The position numbers and the translations under genes were made by a program. Positions 11,876-24,300 of a stretch of 64,000 nt of DNA are shown here, in pieces (positions within the stretch are counted from its first letter, which is position 1; the number at the start of each line of letters is the position of its first letter). The notes below the pieces were generated by a model. The model had not been told where the DNA came from, made no database searches, and saw nothing but the letters and a program-made list of their open reading frames with translations. Origin of the DNA: Phytoseiulus persimilis (lineage: Eukaryota > Arthropoda > Arachnida > Mesostigmata > Phytoseiidae); NCBI GenBank assembly GCA_037576195.1, contig JAQZDE010000067.1, forward strand, positions 61,001 to 125,000, read 5' to 3'.

Positions 11876-13783
11876 TCAATGATCGCTATCGTAGAGATGA
11901 GTCCACATCAGGCCCTGGCAACCACATCGGGGCTCGAGAACTCTCTTGTAACGTTGACTTTTGAACATTCCAGAGTTGTGAGCGTCCACGAAGAATGGCA
12001 ACGTGATAACCATTCCTTGAACAAATATGCGTACCTGGAACAAACCGAAACCCTCAGTCCTAACGATCTTACGCGTTCTGAGCTCAAATAGAATCCCTTT
12101 GAAGCGAGATCCGTTCAAAATCACAGCGAATCAAATCCGTTCAGCTCCGGCATGCTTGCAACTTACATCCGGCAGGGTGGCGAATTGTGCGATGTCCAGC
12201 GATGCGTTCAGAGTTTGAGCGGCCAGACATTTGAGACTTCTCAGTTTCCAGTGTTTGGGAGATTCGCGGTAAACTTCAGGCTGATTCAGTTGGCAACAAG
12301 ATGTTTCGAAAACCATGTTGGCGATTCGCTGGGTCCGATGCGATCTAACCGCGGAAACAGCGGTTTCGTCAAGGGTCATCAGTCCAGATAGTCCAACGAA
12401 AGCGTGTCGTGAGATGAGTCCTGAGATGAGGGCCTCAATCAGGTCGGTGTTGCGGCTCCGCCACGCGTCGACAGCAACGGTCAGAACTGCCGCGTGTTCG
12501 AGACATCCCTGGAGTTCATCAAAGGCCTCCTCGAGACTACTGACGTTGTTCAGAGCCAGATCCATGAGGACCCCACAAGTCGAACACCAGTGTTGTAGCC
12601 TTTTGCAGAACTCTACTCTCTTCAGCTGCCGTTGTGCGGATTTCACCAGAAGCTTCGCGAGGTGTCCGAGTTTGAGATCGTTTTTCAGGCTGCGCAGCAT
12701 CGCCGGAAAATTATCCGGTCTGCTGAAGTCGTATTCGTCCACCGAATCGATGGCAATGAGGAGAAGGTCGACGGCGTCCGAAGTTGTCGCCTGGTACGTT
12801 TTCAGGTTTACCACACTCCCGCGGAGCAGCGATTTCGAGAGGAAAGCCGGTAAACAGCCGAAAAGGCGCTCTACGAAGGCCGCTGTTCTGATGACAAACT
12901 TCAGCTGAGGATTGGTGTTCTCTCGGAAGGGCTGTTGAGATGGCTCCAGGAACATCTCAGGAAATCCGTAAACTTCACAACACCTTTCCAACCAGCGCTC
13001 CTCGGTGTAAAGATCGCTTTCTAGAACTCCTTTCTGTATGATCACGCTCGCGTGCCAGAGATCCTCGGCTTCTTGACGCTTCTGGGCCGTTACGTAGGTG
13101 TGGAGAAATATTTTACGATATACGCCCTTCTTCGCCAAAATGCTGGCCAGACGTAGAGCGTCTTTTCCGGTCCCGTCAGCCGGACGTAGTCCGCCCTTCA
13201 GAAGAAAGTATCTCACCCACTCGACCATGCTGGTGCGAACAGCCCAATCGATCAGAGTCCCGCCGTTGATTTCCAGCGAAAGGCTAGCGCCGTTCTCCAG
13301 GAGAAAGTCCGCCATTTGCTCCGAATGGTCAGAGTATGGAATCTCGATCAGCTCTGCGACGAATATCTGAGTCAGCAAACGCTCCTCGTCTTGACGGAGC
13401 AGCTCAGGAGTTCCGTAGCCTTGTCTGAGGTATTCAAGATACAAACGAACCCGGATCAGGTCACCCGAACGTATTGCGGCGCAAAACGCACAGTATATCC
13501 CTCCTGACATGATCGTCGCTCCACATTCGGTCACCACGAAATCGACGTCCTTCAAGTGGGCGCTTTCTCGGAGCGCGAAACAGTGGTGGTCGACAACCTG
13601 TCGACGCTTGGCCAGCTCCAAGCTTTGAATTTTCTTGCGGACTTTCTTCGAGATTGGGAGCTTATCCCGAAATGCTCCAGCGAGTCGGCACTGAAGTTCG
13701 TCGATGTAGTCGCCGTGTTTGGGGACGCGACCAATCTTAACTGTGGGCAGTGACGACGCGCAGTAAACGGGCGGAGGCATCAT
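11876..13783 (-). CDS. Ankyrin-repeat protein with SOCS-box-like C-terminus
   Basis: A single large exon, 13783-12167, opens with ATG-ATG. It continues through a GTAAGT donor into 12034-11876, preserving phase 0 and giving 591 residues. Without splicing it would end 13 codons later at 12131. Ankyrin-type helices are visible in the N-terminal half: FCAAIRSGDLIRVRLYL, then MADFLLENGASLSLEINGG followed by TLIDWAVRTSMVEWVRYFLL and LKGGLRP, then an ALRLASILAKKGV repeat. The second half is helical and repeat-poor. Near residue 520 the segment LRSLKCLAAQTL and the following FATLPD resemble the BC box and Cullin box of a SOCS domain. That would make it a substrate adaptor of an Elongin B/C-Cullin5 ligase, which is an inference. 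The precise subfamily is not recognised. Only one short intron was found, which is unusual beside its intron-rich neighbours. Confidence 0.65.
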
Positions 13784-14640
13784 TCTGACTGCACTCTGTC
13801 GGAGGGCTCAGTTACGCTAAGTACAAAAAGGTTCAACAGTCTCTGACTCCAGACCGAGTCGAGCTCGCGCAACAGCTAATGCGTTCATTCTGGAGAATAA
13901 GAGAGGTGAAGTCTCTCCCTATCTAGGAACGGAGCAGTGTTCCGTTGTGGTCCTCGGAACTTGGAGGGTTCTCCAGGATTTCCGGTTCCTCGGTCACCGT
14001 ACTCCATGTCTGCCGCCTGCCCTTGCCAACTTGCCTCCACCATCATGAGAATATCGAGCGGAATCGCATTTACGGGGAATATTTGAAATCGCTGTGGGAG
14101 AAACTTCACAGCTTTGGAGGAGGGCATGCCCTTCCTCTCAGTCGCCGGGCCACGTGATCGGAGGGCCTTCTCTGTATTACTCGATCAACGAACTCTATTG
14201 TGAGCTGACCTCGATCCAAATCTTAGCTCTCGATGCGCGACTCGGTCAATCTTCGCCGCTCAACGCTCGGGCATGCGTGAACTATCTGGCTTCCAGTGGC
14301 TTCCGACGAGTCGACCTGATATCCAACGTTCGATAGGGTGAAAAACTATGCTCTGAATGAGAGAGCCTTCGGCAGTTTTCTAGGGGAAATGTTCGCGGAA
14401 CGGCTTCGCCAAATTTTCACCCGGGAAAGTGCGTGCTCTTTTCTCAGTACCGAGAAAGAGTCCGGCTCCCTGTAAGACACTCTCACGCGATCGTCCATTT
14501 TTTTTTATGAATGATGCTGGATGTGGCGCACAGATGATATGGAAACGACTGACACCGGTCAAGAAAGTTTGTTTTCGAGCGTTTCAAGGTTGGAGGGGTT
14601 TGCACACACTCATTCGTGTGAATTGAATTGAGAGAATGAC
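13784..14640. other. Intergenic, no firm gene
   Basis: Open frames occur on both strands, for example minus 13885-14127 and plus 14094-14336. None shows a recognisable domain or a phase-matched splice partner. The left part should contain the promoter of the ankyrin gene and the right part the 3' UTR of the small secreted protein. Confidence 0.35.
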
Positions 14641-15051
14641 TCACAATGGGTAGGGGTCATTGACGGGTCTTTGTGCCATTGGATTCAGAGGGATGACTCC
14701 TTTGTTGAGATCTCCACAGAGCGTGTCTTTTGGTGAAAGTTTGCCGTCGACAACTCTTTCCATGCAGCGGAACGTACTCCGATGATAAGGTGGTTTCCGA
14801 ACTTTCGGGGGATGTTCGAAGTCTTCAGCCTAGGAATAATTCAAATAAATGAGTTGGGAACCATGCAGACCCCATGTGAACTTCCTGAAAGGATAGACGC
14901 AGTGTAAACATTATGATACCTTCACGAAAGAGTAGTATCCCTGTTCTTGGTTGGGCTCCGTGAGCAAGCCGTCAACTGGCCGGAAAGACTGACTTCGGAC
15001 GATTCCCACGCAGCAGAAGGCTGCCAGAGCTATCCCGGTATGGATTTGCAT
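14641..15051 (-). CDS. Small secreted protein, two exons
   Basis: Exons 15051-14920 and 14829-14641 join in phase 0 through a donor AAG|GTATCA and an acceptor TTCCTAG, giving 106 residues. The first 20 or so residues (MQIHTGIALAAFCCVGIVRS) are a clear signal peptide: a short polar start, a hydrophobic core and a small-residue cleavage region. The mature part is about 85 residues, rich in Pro and charged residues, with only two cysteines (near FRCME and TLCGD). These could form one disulfide. The C-terminus is PMAQRPVNDPYPL. I do not recognise the family. Its size, its export signal and the lack of known domains suggest an extracellular effector, salivary or cuticular type protein; that assignment is speculative. 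It is transcribed away from the candidate gene that follows. Confidence 0.6.
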
Positions 15052-15232
15052 GGTGAGATCCGACTTGACACACCGGGTCTTCCTGTCGAAGAGAAGGAGA
15101 CTTTCAGATGCCACTCGGAGAATGATTTTTATGCCTTTCAAAACTCAAGACGTGTTGGGAAAACTCGATGAGAGAAAACAACCGACAGTTTCCCAGTTCT
15201 ACATAATGTACACTATCTTGTCTGGAGTTCAG

Positions 15233-17481
15233 ATGGATGCTAGAGTGCCGCGACAGCTCCAACGTCCGAGGAATTTTCAGAGGCCTGTCGAACGCTTCAC
15301 AAGGGATAGCGCACTCTTCGCTCTAATAAAGTTGCTAGGTGACTGGAGGACTTCACCGCTGCCCTCTTCTCAGATGGAAAATCAGCTCGCCCCCATTTTC
15401 TCTGGGAACCACCGATAATTACGGTCCGGAGCCCCGGATCAGCATCGTACCGTAGTCTGTCCTTTGACTTCTGAGGCGAAAGATGAGAAATTTGGGTTCC
15501 CGAAGCTTTTCCTACTGCTTGCTGCAGCGTCGGCTCGAGACTTGTTCTCCCTGAGTCGCACTTGTGATCCCAAACTCGTTCCCAAGCAAGCAGGAAGATT
15601 AGAACTCATCTTTTCATCGCTACGCCCTGACCGCCAACACTGAGAAGCATCTGGCGGCAGGCGTGATCAACGAATCAATGCTCTGATTAAGGAGGTCACC
15701 ACTGTTTCCCAGAGACGGACGGCGAAGTTCCCCGAATCGCCAACCTGGCGGATAGTACCCACAACAGAAAAGTATGACGGTGGAACCGATATTAGAATCG
15801 AACACGAACAACCGAAGAAAACTCAGAGGAAGGATATGAACTCCGTCGACGTCGATATCGAACAGCCGGAGCGAAATCTCGTGTATTCCAGGTATGTAGT
15901 TTCGAACACAAAAACTCAATCAGATCCGAGCCAACGACCGACTAGCGGAAATGGCAAGCGCTATCCAGCACTGCCTCCTCATCGGCTGAGATTGATCTCG
16001 CCGAAGTTTCTGGAAACCACAGGAATCACCTTAGCGCGAAAGCGCGAACATTGAACTTTCTACGAATTCTTTACCAGTGACCCTTAGTTCCGATTTCAGC
16101 TGAAATCCCTGCGGACCTTCGTGTTAAAATGGTGGAACAAGCGCCGCTCGAAGATAGCACACGGAGCGTCACCCGAGCGGGTGGGAAAGCGGACTGAAAA
16201 GTCATCCGTGGGCTGCGAAAAACTTCCGCTCGTCCGCCTTCAATCACTCTCGTTTCCTCTGCGCGTTTCTCCGCAGCCGGGGATGAAACAACATTTTCGC
16301 ACTCGGGTTCGATGCGGCGAGGCCGTCGGAAACTTTTCAGTACTGTGAACGAATCGGAACACGAATTTCAAGTGAGCCTCGCGTCACATGCACTCGCAAC
16401 AATTAGTTTTGAAATTGTGCCGAGTCTCTGATCCTTCTGCGAACTGCCCCATTCTACTCTTTCCTCAGGATGGAAATTGTTTCCCCAGCACTCTGTCGCT
16501 CGATTCCAAGCCGAGATGAGCTGAGCCAAGACTGTCTCACATCTCCGAAGTCATCAAAAGCATGGGGCATCAACAGCCTCGAGAGGCCACGAACGTGATG
16601 ACGTTCCATCATTTGAACTCGAGTATCGCTCATTCGAGTGTGTGTGCGTTTAGGGCGGCAACTATCGATTAGAGTTCCGACTCGACGACAGCTTCATTGG
16701 CTGAGAAATCCATCCCCAAAGGTTTTTTAGTCTCCAAACGCTGTCCCATCGCGAAGGAGCTGTTTCTCGTAGAAAATCGGTCTGTCGAGGACGGCTTTCT
16801 TTCATCACATTATTGTTCCCTAGCAATCGGAGAAAGAAACCGAAGTACAGCGAGGGAAATCCTTAACGAGAGGGAGTTAAAATTGATGTTCAAACGCTCA
16901 GTCCATACGCGAAGGAAAGCAAGGCTGAATCTACCGACGGGAACGATGGCCATAGAATAAATGAAGATGATGTGTTAAACCGTTCCGGATGCGAAGAAGA
17001 AACCGCCGAAGGTATCATTATGCTTCCCGGTGTTCTTGGAGCAATTTCGACCATCTGGACTGGTCACAGCGAACGACACCGAGGAGGGGGAAGCTGGGAA
17101 AATTCGCTCTTCGAAGCTGGACAACGTTCCGATAGAGACGAGTGATCAGTGACAATTTTGTGCAATCATCCCTGCGACCATGCAGATTCTGGATTGATCC
17201 TAGGAAGACACTCCAATGCACAGACGAACACTCACGGTGAGGTGAGAATCCGGAGTGATCGAAACACGCCTGCTTGTTTGCTAAGCGCTGCAGCTGTTTG
17301 AACCGGGCGCGTAATGGAATCGTAGCGGTATCTGGCGCGTCTTTCACGCTTCGCTTCAGAACTGGACCACGCGGCTACGGGAATACGAAAGTTCGCCAGT
17401 TCCCACCGTTTCTCGGAGAAGCTACGGCTTGGAGAAGATCAAATATATTCGGATCTTCCCTTCTATTCAAATACTCGATGA
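15233..17481 (+). CDS. Candidate multi-exon gene, unrecognised (incomplete model)
   Basis: Several stretches look coding on the plus strand and carry splice borders: 15233-15352 (starts MDARVPRQLQ), 15661-15891 (phase 2 at both ends, contains INALIKEVTTVSQRR and ends GTATGT), a piece ending at 17011 (SGCEEETAE), 17070-17141, 17186-17236 and 17360-17481. The last four join in frame through introns of 58, 44 and 123 bases and end in a stop. The predicted protein is hydrophilic, with acidic and Ser/Thr-rich stretches and no recognisable domain. The pieces between 15891 and 16890 were not resolved, and one intron is unusually short, so this may be more than one gene. Treat it as evidence that the region is transcribed rather than as a finished model. 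Confidence 0.28.
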
Positions 17482-17854
17482 GACCTTGGTCGAGTAATGT
17501 CCACTCCGGCGGAACCATTCTAGGCCGCTCACGCCCGTCGAATAACGCATGTTCGTGCCTGACAAGAGAAGCGAAAACATGAGAGAGTCCGAGCTCGAAG
17601 ACGCGTGAAAAGCGGGAAGGAGACAGGAGTCGTTGGACTTGACCGAAAAGAGAGAGTGGATGAACAGGTGCACAAGAACCGAGCTCCGAATCTCGGAATC
17701 AAGTCAATCGACTTTATCTCTCGTCTTTAGTGTATCAGACAACACCCGTGCAGGGAAGACTCGGTCAGGCGATTATCTGCCGAGAAGCGCGGCAACGGCT
17801 GATTCCGACGTAACGTAGATTTCACTCATAACCGGTTCCCGTTATTCGGAAACA

Positions 17855-18723
17855 ATGACCACGACAGCAACAGCCGGAACGATGACAGAAACGCTTCCGT
17901 TCCGACACGATAAGAAAGCGAAGAACGCGGAAAATACAGACTGCTGTATGTTTAAAAAAGCCACGCCGAAATCGTCCTTTAGCCTCCACCGAAAACTGAG
18001 CGATACCGGCAGTGCGTCCGCGGGCTGCGCCAGGTATCAAGGCACTCGTGTACTGAACTCTTGGTTGGCGGCACGCCGGAGGATCCATGAGATCAGGCCA
18101 CTGACCAGATAGACCCAGGAGTTATCGCAGCATCCATTTCGAGAAATATGGTGAAACCTCATGCAAGGGCCAGGACGATTTCCCATCTCTGTCCACCCGG
18201 CTCTCCCGCTGCTCACACTCACCGAGCTTTAACCGGTTTTGTTGATTCTCTTCAACGTCAAAAATCCATAGGCGCTCTCCACTGAATTCCGAAACCGGTA
18301 GTCGCGTCGAGAGATCTCGGCGCTGGATCGTACAAATGAGCTGAAACTCGACTAGGGAGGATGTTCCAGGTTTTTCCAATTGGCGACTCGAAGTCGAAAA
18401 GTTCGTTCCGCTTCGTTACACTTCCGAGAGAGAAATCCGAGATGCCGAACTTTCACTGCAGTTTGCCGAAACGTAAGCACTCAGGAGCACCGTTAACCCA
18501 GTGACGCGAATTTTCTTTTCCTTCTCTTAGAACGTTGTACCGCAAGCAACGCGGAGCTGACACACCAAGCCGCAATATAGGAGCCGTAGCGTTGGGGACG
18601 GGACGTCTGAGCCGCTTCGCCGGGGTCGATCGACGTCTTCTGGGTCTTCTTCAGCGAGTCGACTTCAGAGCGGGGCCCTGGCTTGGCCCGCAGGGAGAGG
18701 GATGGTTCTTTTTGGAAGAGTAA
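17855..18723 (+). CDS. Candidate four-exon gene, unrecognised
   Basis: Exons 17855-18033, 18119-18150, 18370-18472 and 18531-18723 have matching phases (2, 1, 2) and good borders (GTATCA, GTGAAA, GTAAGC donors; CCCAG, TTCCAG and TTCTCTTAG acceptors), and they give 168 residues. The start MTTTATAGTMTETLPF is followed by a Lys-rich stretch, a CC pair and SSFSLHRKLSDTGSAS. The third exon encodes a charged helix-like segment (TSEREIRDAELSLQF). There is no signal peptide, membrane segment or known domain. The consistent phases argue for a real gene, but the third exon is open in all three frames, so the reading could be wrong. Confidence 0.35.
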
Positions 18724-20932
18724 CGGGGACCGTTCCAGGGAATGACCACGTGACTGCAACACCGAGTTCCCAGTAATTCGGATGTGCGAGTGTCTTTTGT
18801 GGCTCACGCTGTCTTCCTGTAGGTCCCACAGTGAGCCTAAAAAGGGAGCCCTTGTCTCCGCTGTCTTATATGCCGGGCCGTACCTGCGGCAACCTGGAGA
18901 GTTCTTCTTCTGCACTGGGGCACTGGGTCATCTGAGAGGCGGCTTTAGACACCAAGGGCCCCTCGGCCCGTTCGAAATAGCTGAGATGCGTGAAAGAAGA
19001 AAACCAATTGGAGAAAGCTAAAATCTGCGATGGTAGACGGAAAACATGATCTGGAGGGTAAACTTGGTTCCATCCACCAAACACGTTAGCGCGACTCCTC
19101 TGGTCGCGATGACACGTCTCAAATGAGTCGAGCTGCTCACAAGGACTCCGCAGCAATGAACATTTGGGGGAATTTCAAATTTGCACGGTCTCGGCACGGA
19201 AACGTTGGCATCCTTGTTCGGAGCCTCCGCTCTGTCGTCGGCTCAAGTCAGATGACATATCGAAGGGTTCAACACGGCTCAAAGTCGTGTATGCCAAGAG
19301 CTAAAGCATCTGAAAGATTCACTTCCGCCAGTATGTACCACCGTGACGTTCGAAAACGAACTGATGTCAGTGGAATGCGGCGAATCGATGGATCGGTGCA
19401 AATTTCCATCGGCAGCTGTTCGCGCCGTAGCGGAAACGGCTTAGTTTCGCTGGAAAAAAAACCGAACCCCTGACACTTTCCGAGCTGACAAGCGCCCAGA
19501 TGAGGCACTATCACTGAGACGGAAATCTTAGAACTCAATCCTCCCGTTCTCGCTTCTCGATGGTTCGCCGTGATCTTTCGCGAGTTCTCTTGAGAGCTTT
19601 ACTCGTCGTTTTACTCGGGAACATCTTAAACCCGAACACCGAATCGGACGGATCGTTCACATGGAACCCGGGGACTTCTGCGAAACCGCGAGGTTCGCTT
19701 CGCCCCGAAAATCAGATGCCCCATATGGTGATTCCTATGACCGCTGATAGCTGAAACAAACGATACAGAGAATCGCGGCTCGGGAAATCGGCGGAATTCA
19801 CGACTTCCGATATCTGTCTGTGTATCGATAGAACAAGTTTTCGGTCATGAACGCGCCCGCTCGCGACCGTACCAAAACAATACAAAAAACAACCTGACCG
19901 ATCAGCGTTTCGATGGCTTCAACAAATTGTTTGCTTCATTTTCCTATTGGTACTTTCTTCCGTAGAACGATAGCCGATTTGGTTGTTCCGATGCGACTGA
20001 TTTCCGTTCGGGATCCACAGCAGCTGAACTTTCTACCGTTTTCTTTTTCACTCTTGAAAAGCGGATCGGCTCTGGATACAAGTCCTGTTAGCTGGGAGCT
20101 AGTGCGCTGAGTTCTATGAAGCCATCAGATGTCCCGCTAGTAGGCTTTCGTGTGCTAAGGGCGAGACGATGGCGACGAGCGGCACCGCTACTGATTTGAC
20201 GCTCATGAATTACGGAAAGCAGCCGCTTCCTATCAAAACCGGACAATATTGGTATGTTCGAGAATACATCGTCGCCGGAACATGACAGCTCATCGGAAGC
20301 TATCACATATCGAAGCACTGAACGAACAGACCGCGGACGGATGCCATATCCCCACCTGACATCATTCGCTCACTGCGCCTGCAACGAGCGATACCGATAA
20401 CGCGGAAGGGTCTTGAACGAGATTGGAACCGGTCTCAGGGGGATCGAGAACAGTATCCCCTCGTTGACTGTCTCTTAAGTTAATGAGGTTGTACCTCTGC
20501 AGTAGGCGACATCTTAGAGTATGTCGGGCAGCGAGCACGAGATCTAGAAAATTTCGAGCTTCATCGGCGAACGAAACAGAGACGACCCGAGTCTCATCTT
20601 TTCTTCCGAAGATACCAGATACCCATCGGACATGGATTCCACAGTTTTTTCCTGTGAACCAGCTCTAAGCTTCCAGGTAGAGGGCCATTCGGGTGCTCGA
20701 GCTCAGCGCTTGGCGACGATTCACCGCCAGTGGCAAGATTTCTCATAACGGTACGCTCGACAACGACCGGGGAGTTCTTGAAGCTCGCGATCTACAAGCT
20801 TGCAAATGACTGAGAACCCGGACAAGTCCTCGAAAAAAAGGCTTATAAACCCGACTTGCGAACGAAAGCTACTGAAACGGGACTTCTTCCCCAGTCCCTT
20901 CCGGGAAACCGAACAAACCGGCTTCAGAAAAC
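18724..20932. other. No gene recognised
   Basis: About 2.2 kb with only scattered short frames, for example minus 18866-19156 and 19269-19538, and plus 19123-19473. None has a domain, a convincing start or a splice partner. Composition is not obviously different from the genic flanks. Confidence 0.35.
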
Positions 20933-21339
20933 ATGTCTGGTCAAGCTAGATCCAGAGCTATTGAGGAATTATATCAGGGTCTAACAATTCTCGACTCGGA
21001 TTCAGCCGAACACGGGAATCTCGATGAAACATGGGGGAAGAACGTCAGCTCCACCCTCCGTAGGAGTGTAACGCTCAGAAGGAGCTCTTGTTGCAGGGTT
21101 GCCAGCGTCGAGAGTATTCGCGTAATTATTTTTGTGGAATCCCGGTCTGTACCGGGTACACACACGGGCTCACTACTCGCAGTACATTCTCCGACTAGCT
21201 GAATCTGGAGGAAGTGTTCCCTGAAAATGCTGCTGGCACTATTCCGCAGGCGCATCCATGCGGAAGAGTTTGCAGACTGAACGAAATACTTCCGTCTGTC
21301 ACCGCTTCATCGTCCGATGCCCCGTTTCTCCTCCAGTGA
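20933..21339 (+). CDS. Candidate small two-exon gene
   Basis: ATG at 20933 opens MSGQARSRAIEELYQGLTI, followed by an acidic Asp/Ser/Glu stretch and a Ser/Arg-rich end. The exon closes at 21097 (AGG|GTTGCC). A CTAG acceptor leads to 21199-21339, which reads LNLEEVFPENAAGT and ends DAPFLLQ-stop. The junction is phase 0 and the product is 101 residues. No family is recognised. The protein is cytosolic-looking and phospho-site rich. The antisense strand is also open here, so the call is tentative. Confidence 0.32.
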
Positions 21340-24300
21340 TTGGGGAGGGATCCCTGCATTTCATGGCCGAGAACACGGACCATGTTCTAAGTTCTACGGA
21401 GGTACTCCGAATCCACGAGAGCCCGCACACATGTCACGCGTACCTGCGAGACGTATGACCGGTAAATAATGTCAAGCACTCTCAGTTCTACTCTGGAACC
21501 GCGAAATTAGAAGAAAATCGAAAGATCCTCACGACGGCATGGGATGAAGGGGCTTGGAGTTAACAAAGACGATAAACTAAGGAGCAGAATCGTCGTTTTC
21601 TTCGGTAGCATCAAGGCGGCGACAGAAAGTTGGGATAGGCCAGCTCCTTTCAGGTTCTGAGTGAGGCGGCACTCTTTCGAAACATTGTAGGTTCCGCTGG
21701 AATCAGAACCTCCTTGTCGAGTAAGCCAGCACGAACCTGTGATCTACTATCAGCGAAATTCGCCAAGAAACGATAAACTTTATAAGTGGCTTGCTGGATT
21801 GGCGGGAATTCTCATGTACGGAGGAAGGAATTGATCTCACCGATTGGGCTCGTTCCGCTGTTCACTTGCGATGCATCAACGTAATCTACGGTCGAAGAAT
21901 CTGCGGCTGGAAATTCTGGACTGCGTCAAGGCGGCCGCTACTGAAACCAGCAAAGATCACCAGCAACACTCATGTAAACACACTGGGAATCTTCGAATCA
22001 GAAGATCGCCCAGAGGATGGTCAGGTGATCAAGGAACTCCCTCCGAAAGATCATTTCACCACCGGCGGATCGTCACTCCGCAGAAATCGTTGCGAAATGT
22101 CACCGCTGAACACGTGACGCTCGAGAATCCCTAGATGGCCGAGGACGTCAGAGCCTGCACCACAAGGATTCCGGCGGCACCGGATGAAAACCAGTCTGTG
22201 AGTTGAATCAGCTGACATCGTTCTCACATCAAACTGTGTGACATACGCATAGAATAAGCGAGTTCTGAGTAGTCATGTGAGATAATTCGCGTTGGTTGCC
22301 CATGGAGCGGGCACACGAGCTAGCGATTTCGAGAGAGAAAGGTGAAAACTGGCAGCCATTGGCTGGATTTCCGGGATTGGGCATCCTCAGTGAGCAGTCC
22401 GTACGCTTGGGCCGGAATAGTTCAAGGCTCTCTCTCTAGAGACCTGCTGCATTGTAACGATTGCGGCGTACTGCTCACGATGCTCTCAGTTGACCGTTTT
22501 TCATACGGTGGGGTACGTAGAACTTTCGATGCTCACAACCCTTTTCCATGTAGCAGCCGCTGTGTCTGCGGCTCTATACTGATCGAAAGCTCCGTCCTCT
22601 TCCATCTCAATGTACCGATCAAGATGGGGAGTCGACTCGAAGATCATTGGTGCTATCAGCATTTTGATCGAGGAGCATGCTCCGGCTCAGAGCACCTAGG
22701 CCTCCGAGGTACAGATTGTTGCTATGGGACTGCTCTGAGTCATGTGACTGCGCTACCGGAAATCACGGTCTGTCCAGAGATATTTCATCCGCGATCGCGT
22801 ACCACGGAATGAATACTATCTGACTGCGTTCGAGATCGGAGACGTTCCGCACTGATGTATCGAGAATTCGTGAATTGAAGGCGAAGCGAGTTTTCCCCGA
22901 TGAGGCTCTGTTTTGGTGGAGAGATAGCTGAGGGTTCATCTGGGAAGCGTTCGCGAGATGCTAAATGAATGTCAGCTGCAGATGTCAACTTGTTATGACA
23001 ACTTCTGGCCTGTCTCGGCGCGCAAAAGCGCATCCAACTCTGAGAAACACGGTGATCCCACCATTTGAGAATGCTCACCACCGTCGAATCCCCCCCCCCC
23101 CCCTCCTGAATCTGGGAGGAAGTTGATCCGCATCCCGAAGTAGCGCTAACCTTCAAAGAGCCCACTTGTTTTGCGGCAGAATCATGCGGTGTCTCTTCTA
23201 CGAAGTTCGTCCCTCGCTGGGGTCATTGGTGCCCGCTTTGCTTCTAGCCTCACATTTGGAGAGCATCCTGGTGTCCCGGACTATTACTCCTTATCATCGG
23301 AGCGAGCGAGGCGGATACCGACGTAATTTTCATTGAATCCATAGCTGATCCGTTAATGATTTCGAGCTCATAGGCGCGTTTCTCAGTATCCGTCTCGATG
23401 TAAGGTCTAGTCTGGAGGAATACGTGGTGAATCATTTGCGTGAGTAATCAGTGCTGGAGTACTCCTCAGCACAGAGCCGACGAAGTTTTTGAGTGCAATG
23501 CTCACGCCTGGCAGCTACCTCTAGCATTGATGTAATTCAGGGAAACAATGATGGAGGTTGGCCTGCTGTGTTGGGTTGCGTTCAATGAGAGGATCTTTAT
23601 TACGTTTCCCCGTGCCACTTGATAAGAGCAGCGGGTAATGTGGAATGCCCGAACAAGCGAAAGCACTGTAAGTTGAGTAACCATATTCTGCGGAATCTTG
23701 ATCATTCCGGAGCTTAATTCAGAGCCGTTGTTGGCATTCCCATCCGGTGTGAAATTAATCCAAACGGAAGTTCTGAAAGGCTTTTTCCCGTTTGGCTTCT
23801 CTTCTCATTGTGTGTGAATGAAGCTCCTTCGAAAATGAGGGAAAAGCCCGCCTGCCGAACATGATGATGGAAAGTCGGAGCTCTGCTTCCAGTTTCTCGG
23901 TGTGTGTTTGCGGCGGCTCGAGACCCGCTCACGGGGAACGCTCGACCGTCCCAGGCGCAACTGCTCCTTTCGATCTTGGCTCCGACATGTAGCGAGTCAT
24001 CTGATGTTCACAGTGTTCCTACGCGGGCATTCCTCATTCTATTTTTGCTTCGACATTCATGTCGGTCCCTCAGCGAGACTCGGTGTTGTGCAGGTGCCAT
24101 GATGAGCACCCCGCGCGCACCTCACGCTGTCACAATCAGACTAACCAGTTCTCTCCGACGATGACTGGGACGGAAAAGGAATGATGTCAGATTCCGGTGT
24201 GACTCCGTAAACCTGATGATACAATGTTCCTTTGGTCTCTCAAACAAGTCAGATTCGTTCTGTCTGACGATTATTGGGATTGAAGGGACGCGCTGTCTGC

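Noticed and set aside
12131-12166. Ankyrin gene ending at 12131 without splicing
   Set aside because: A strong GTAAGT donor at 12166, an open downstream exon and a following AATAAA favour splicing to 12034-11876.
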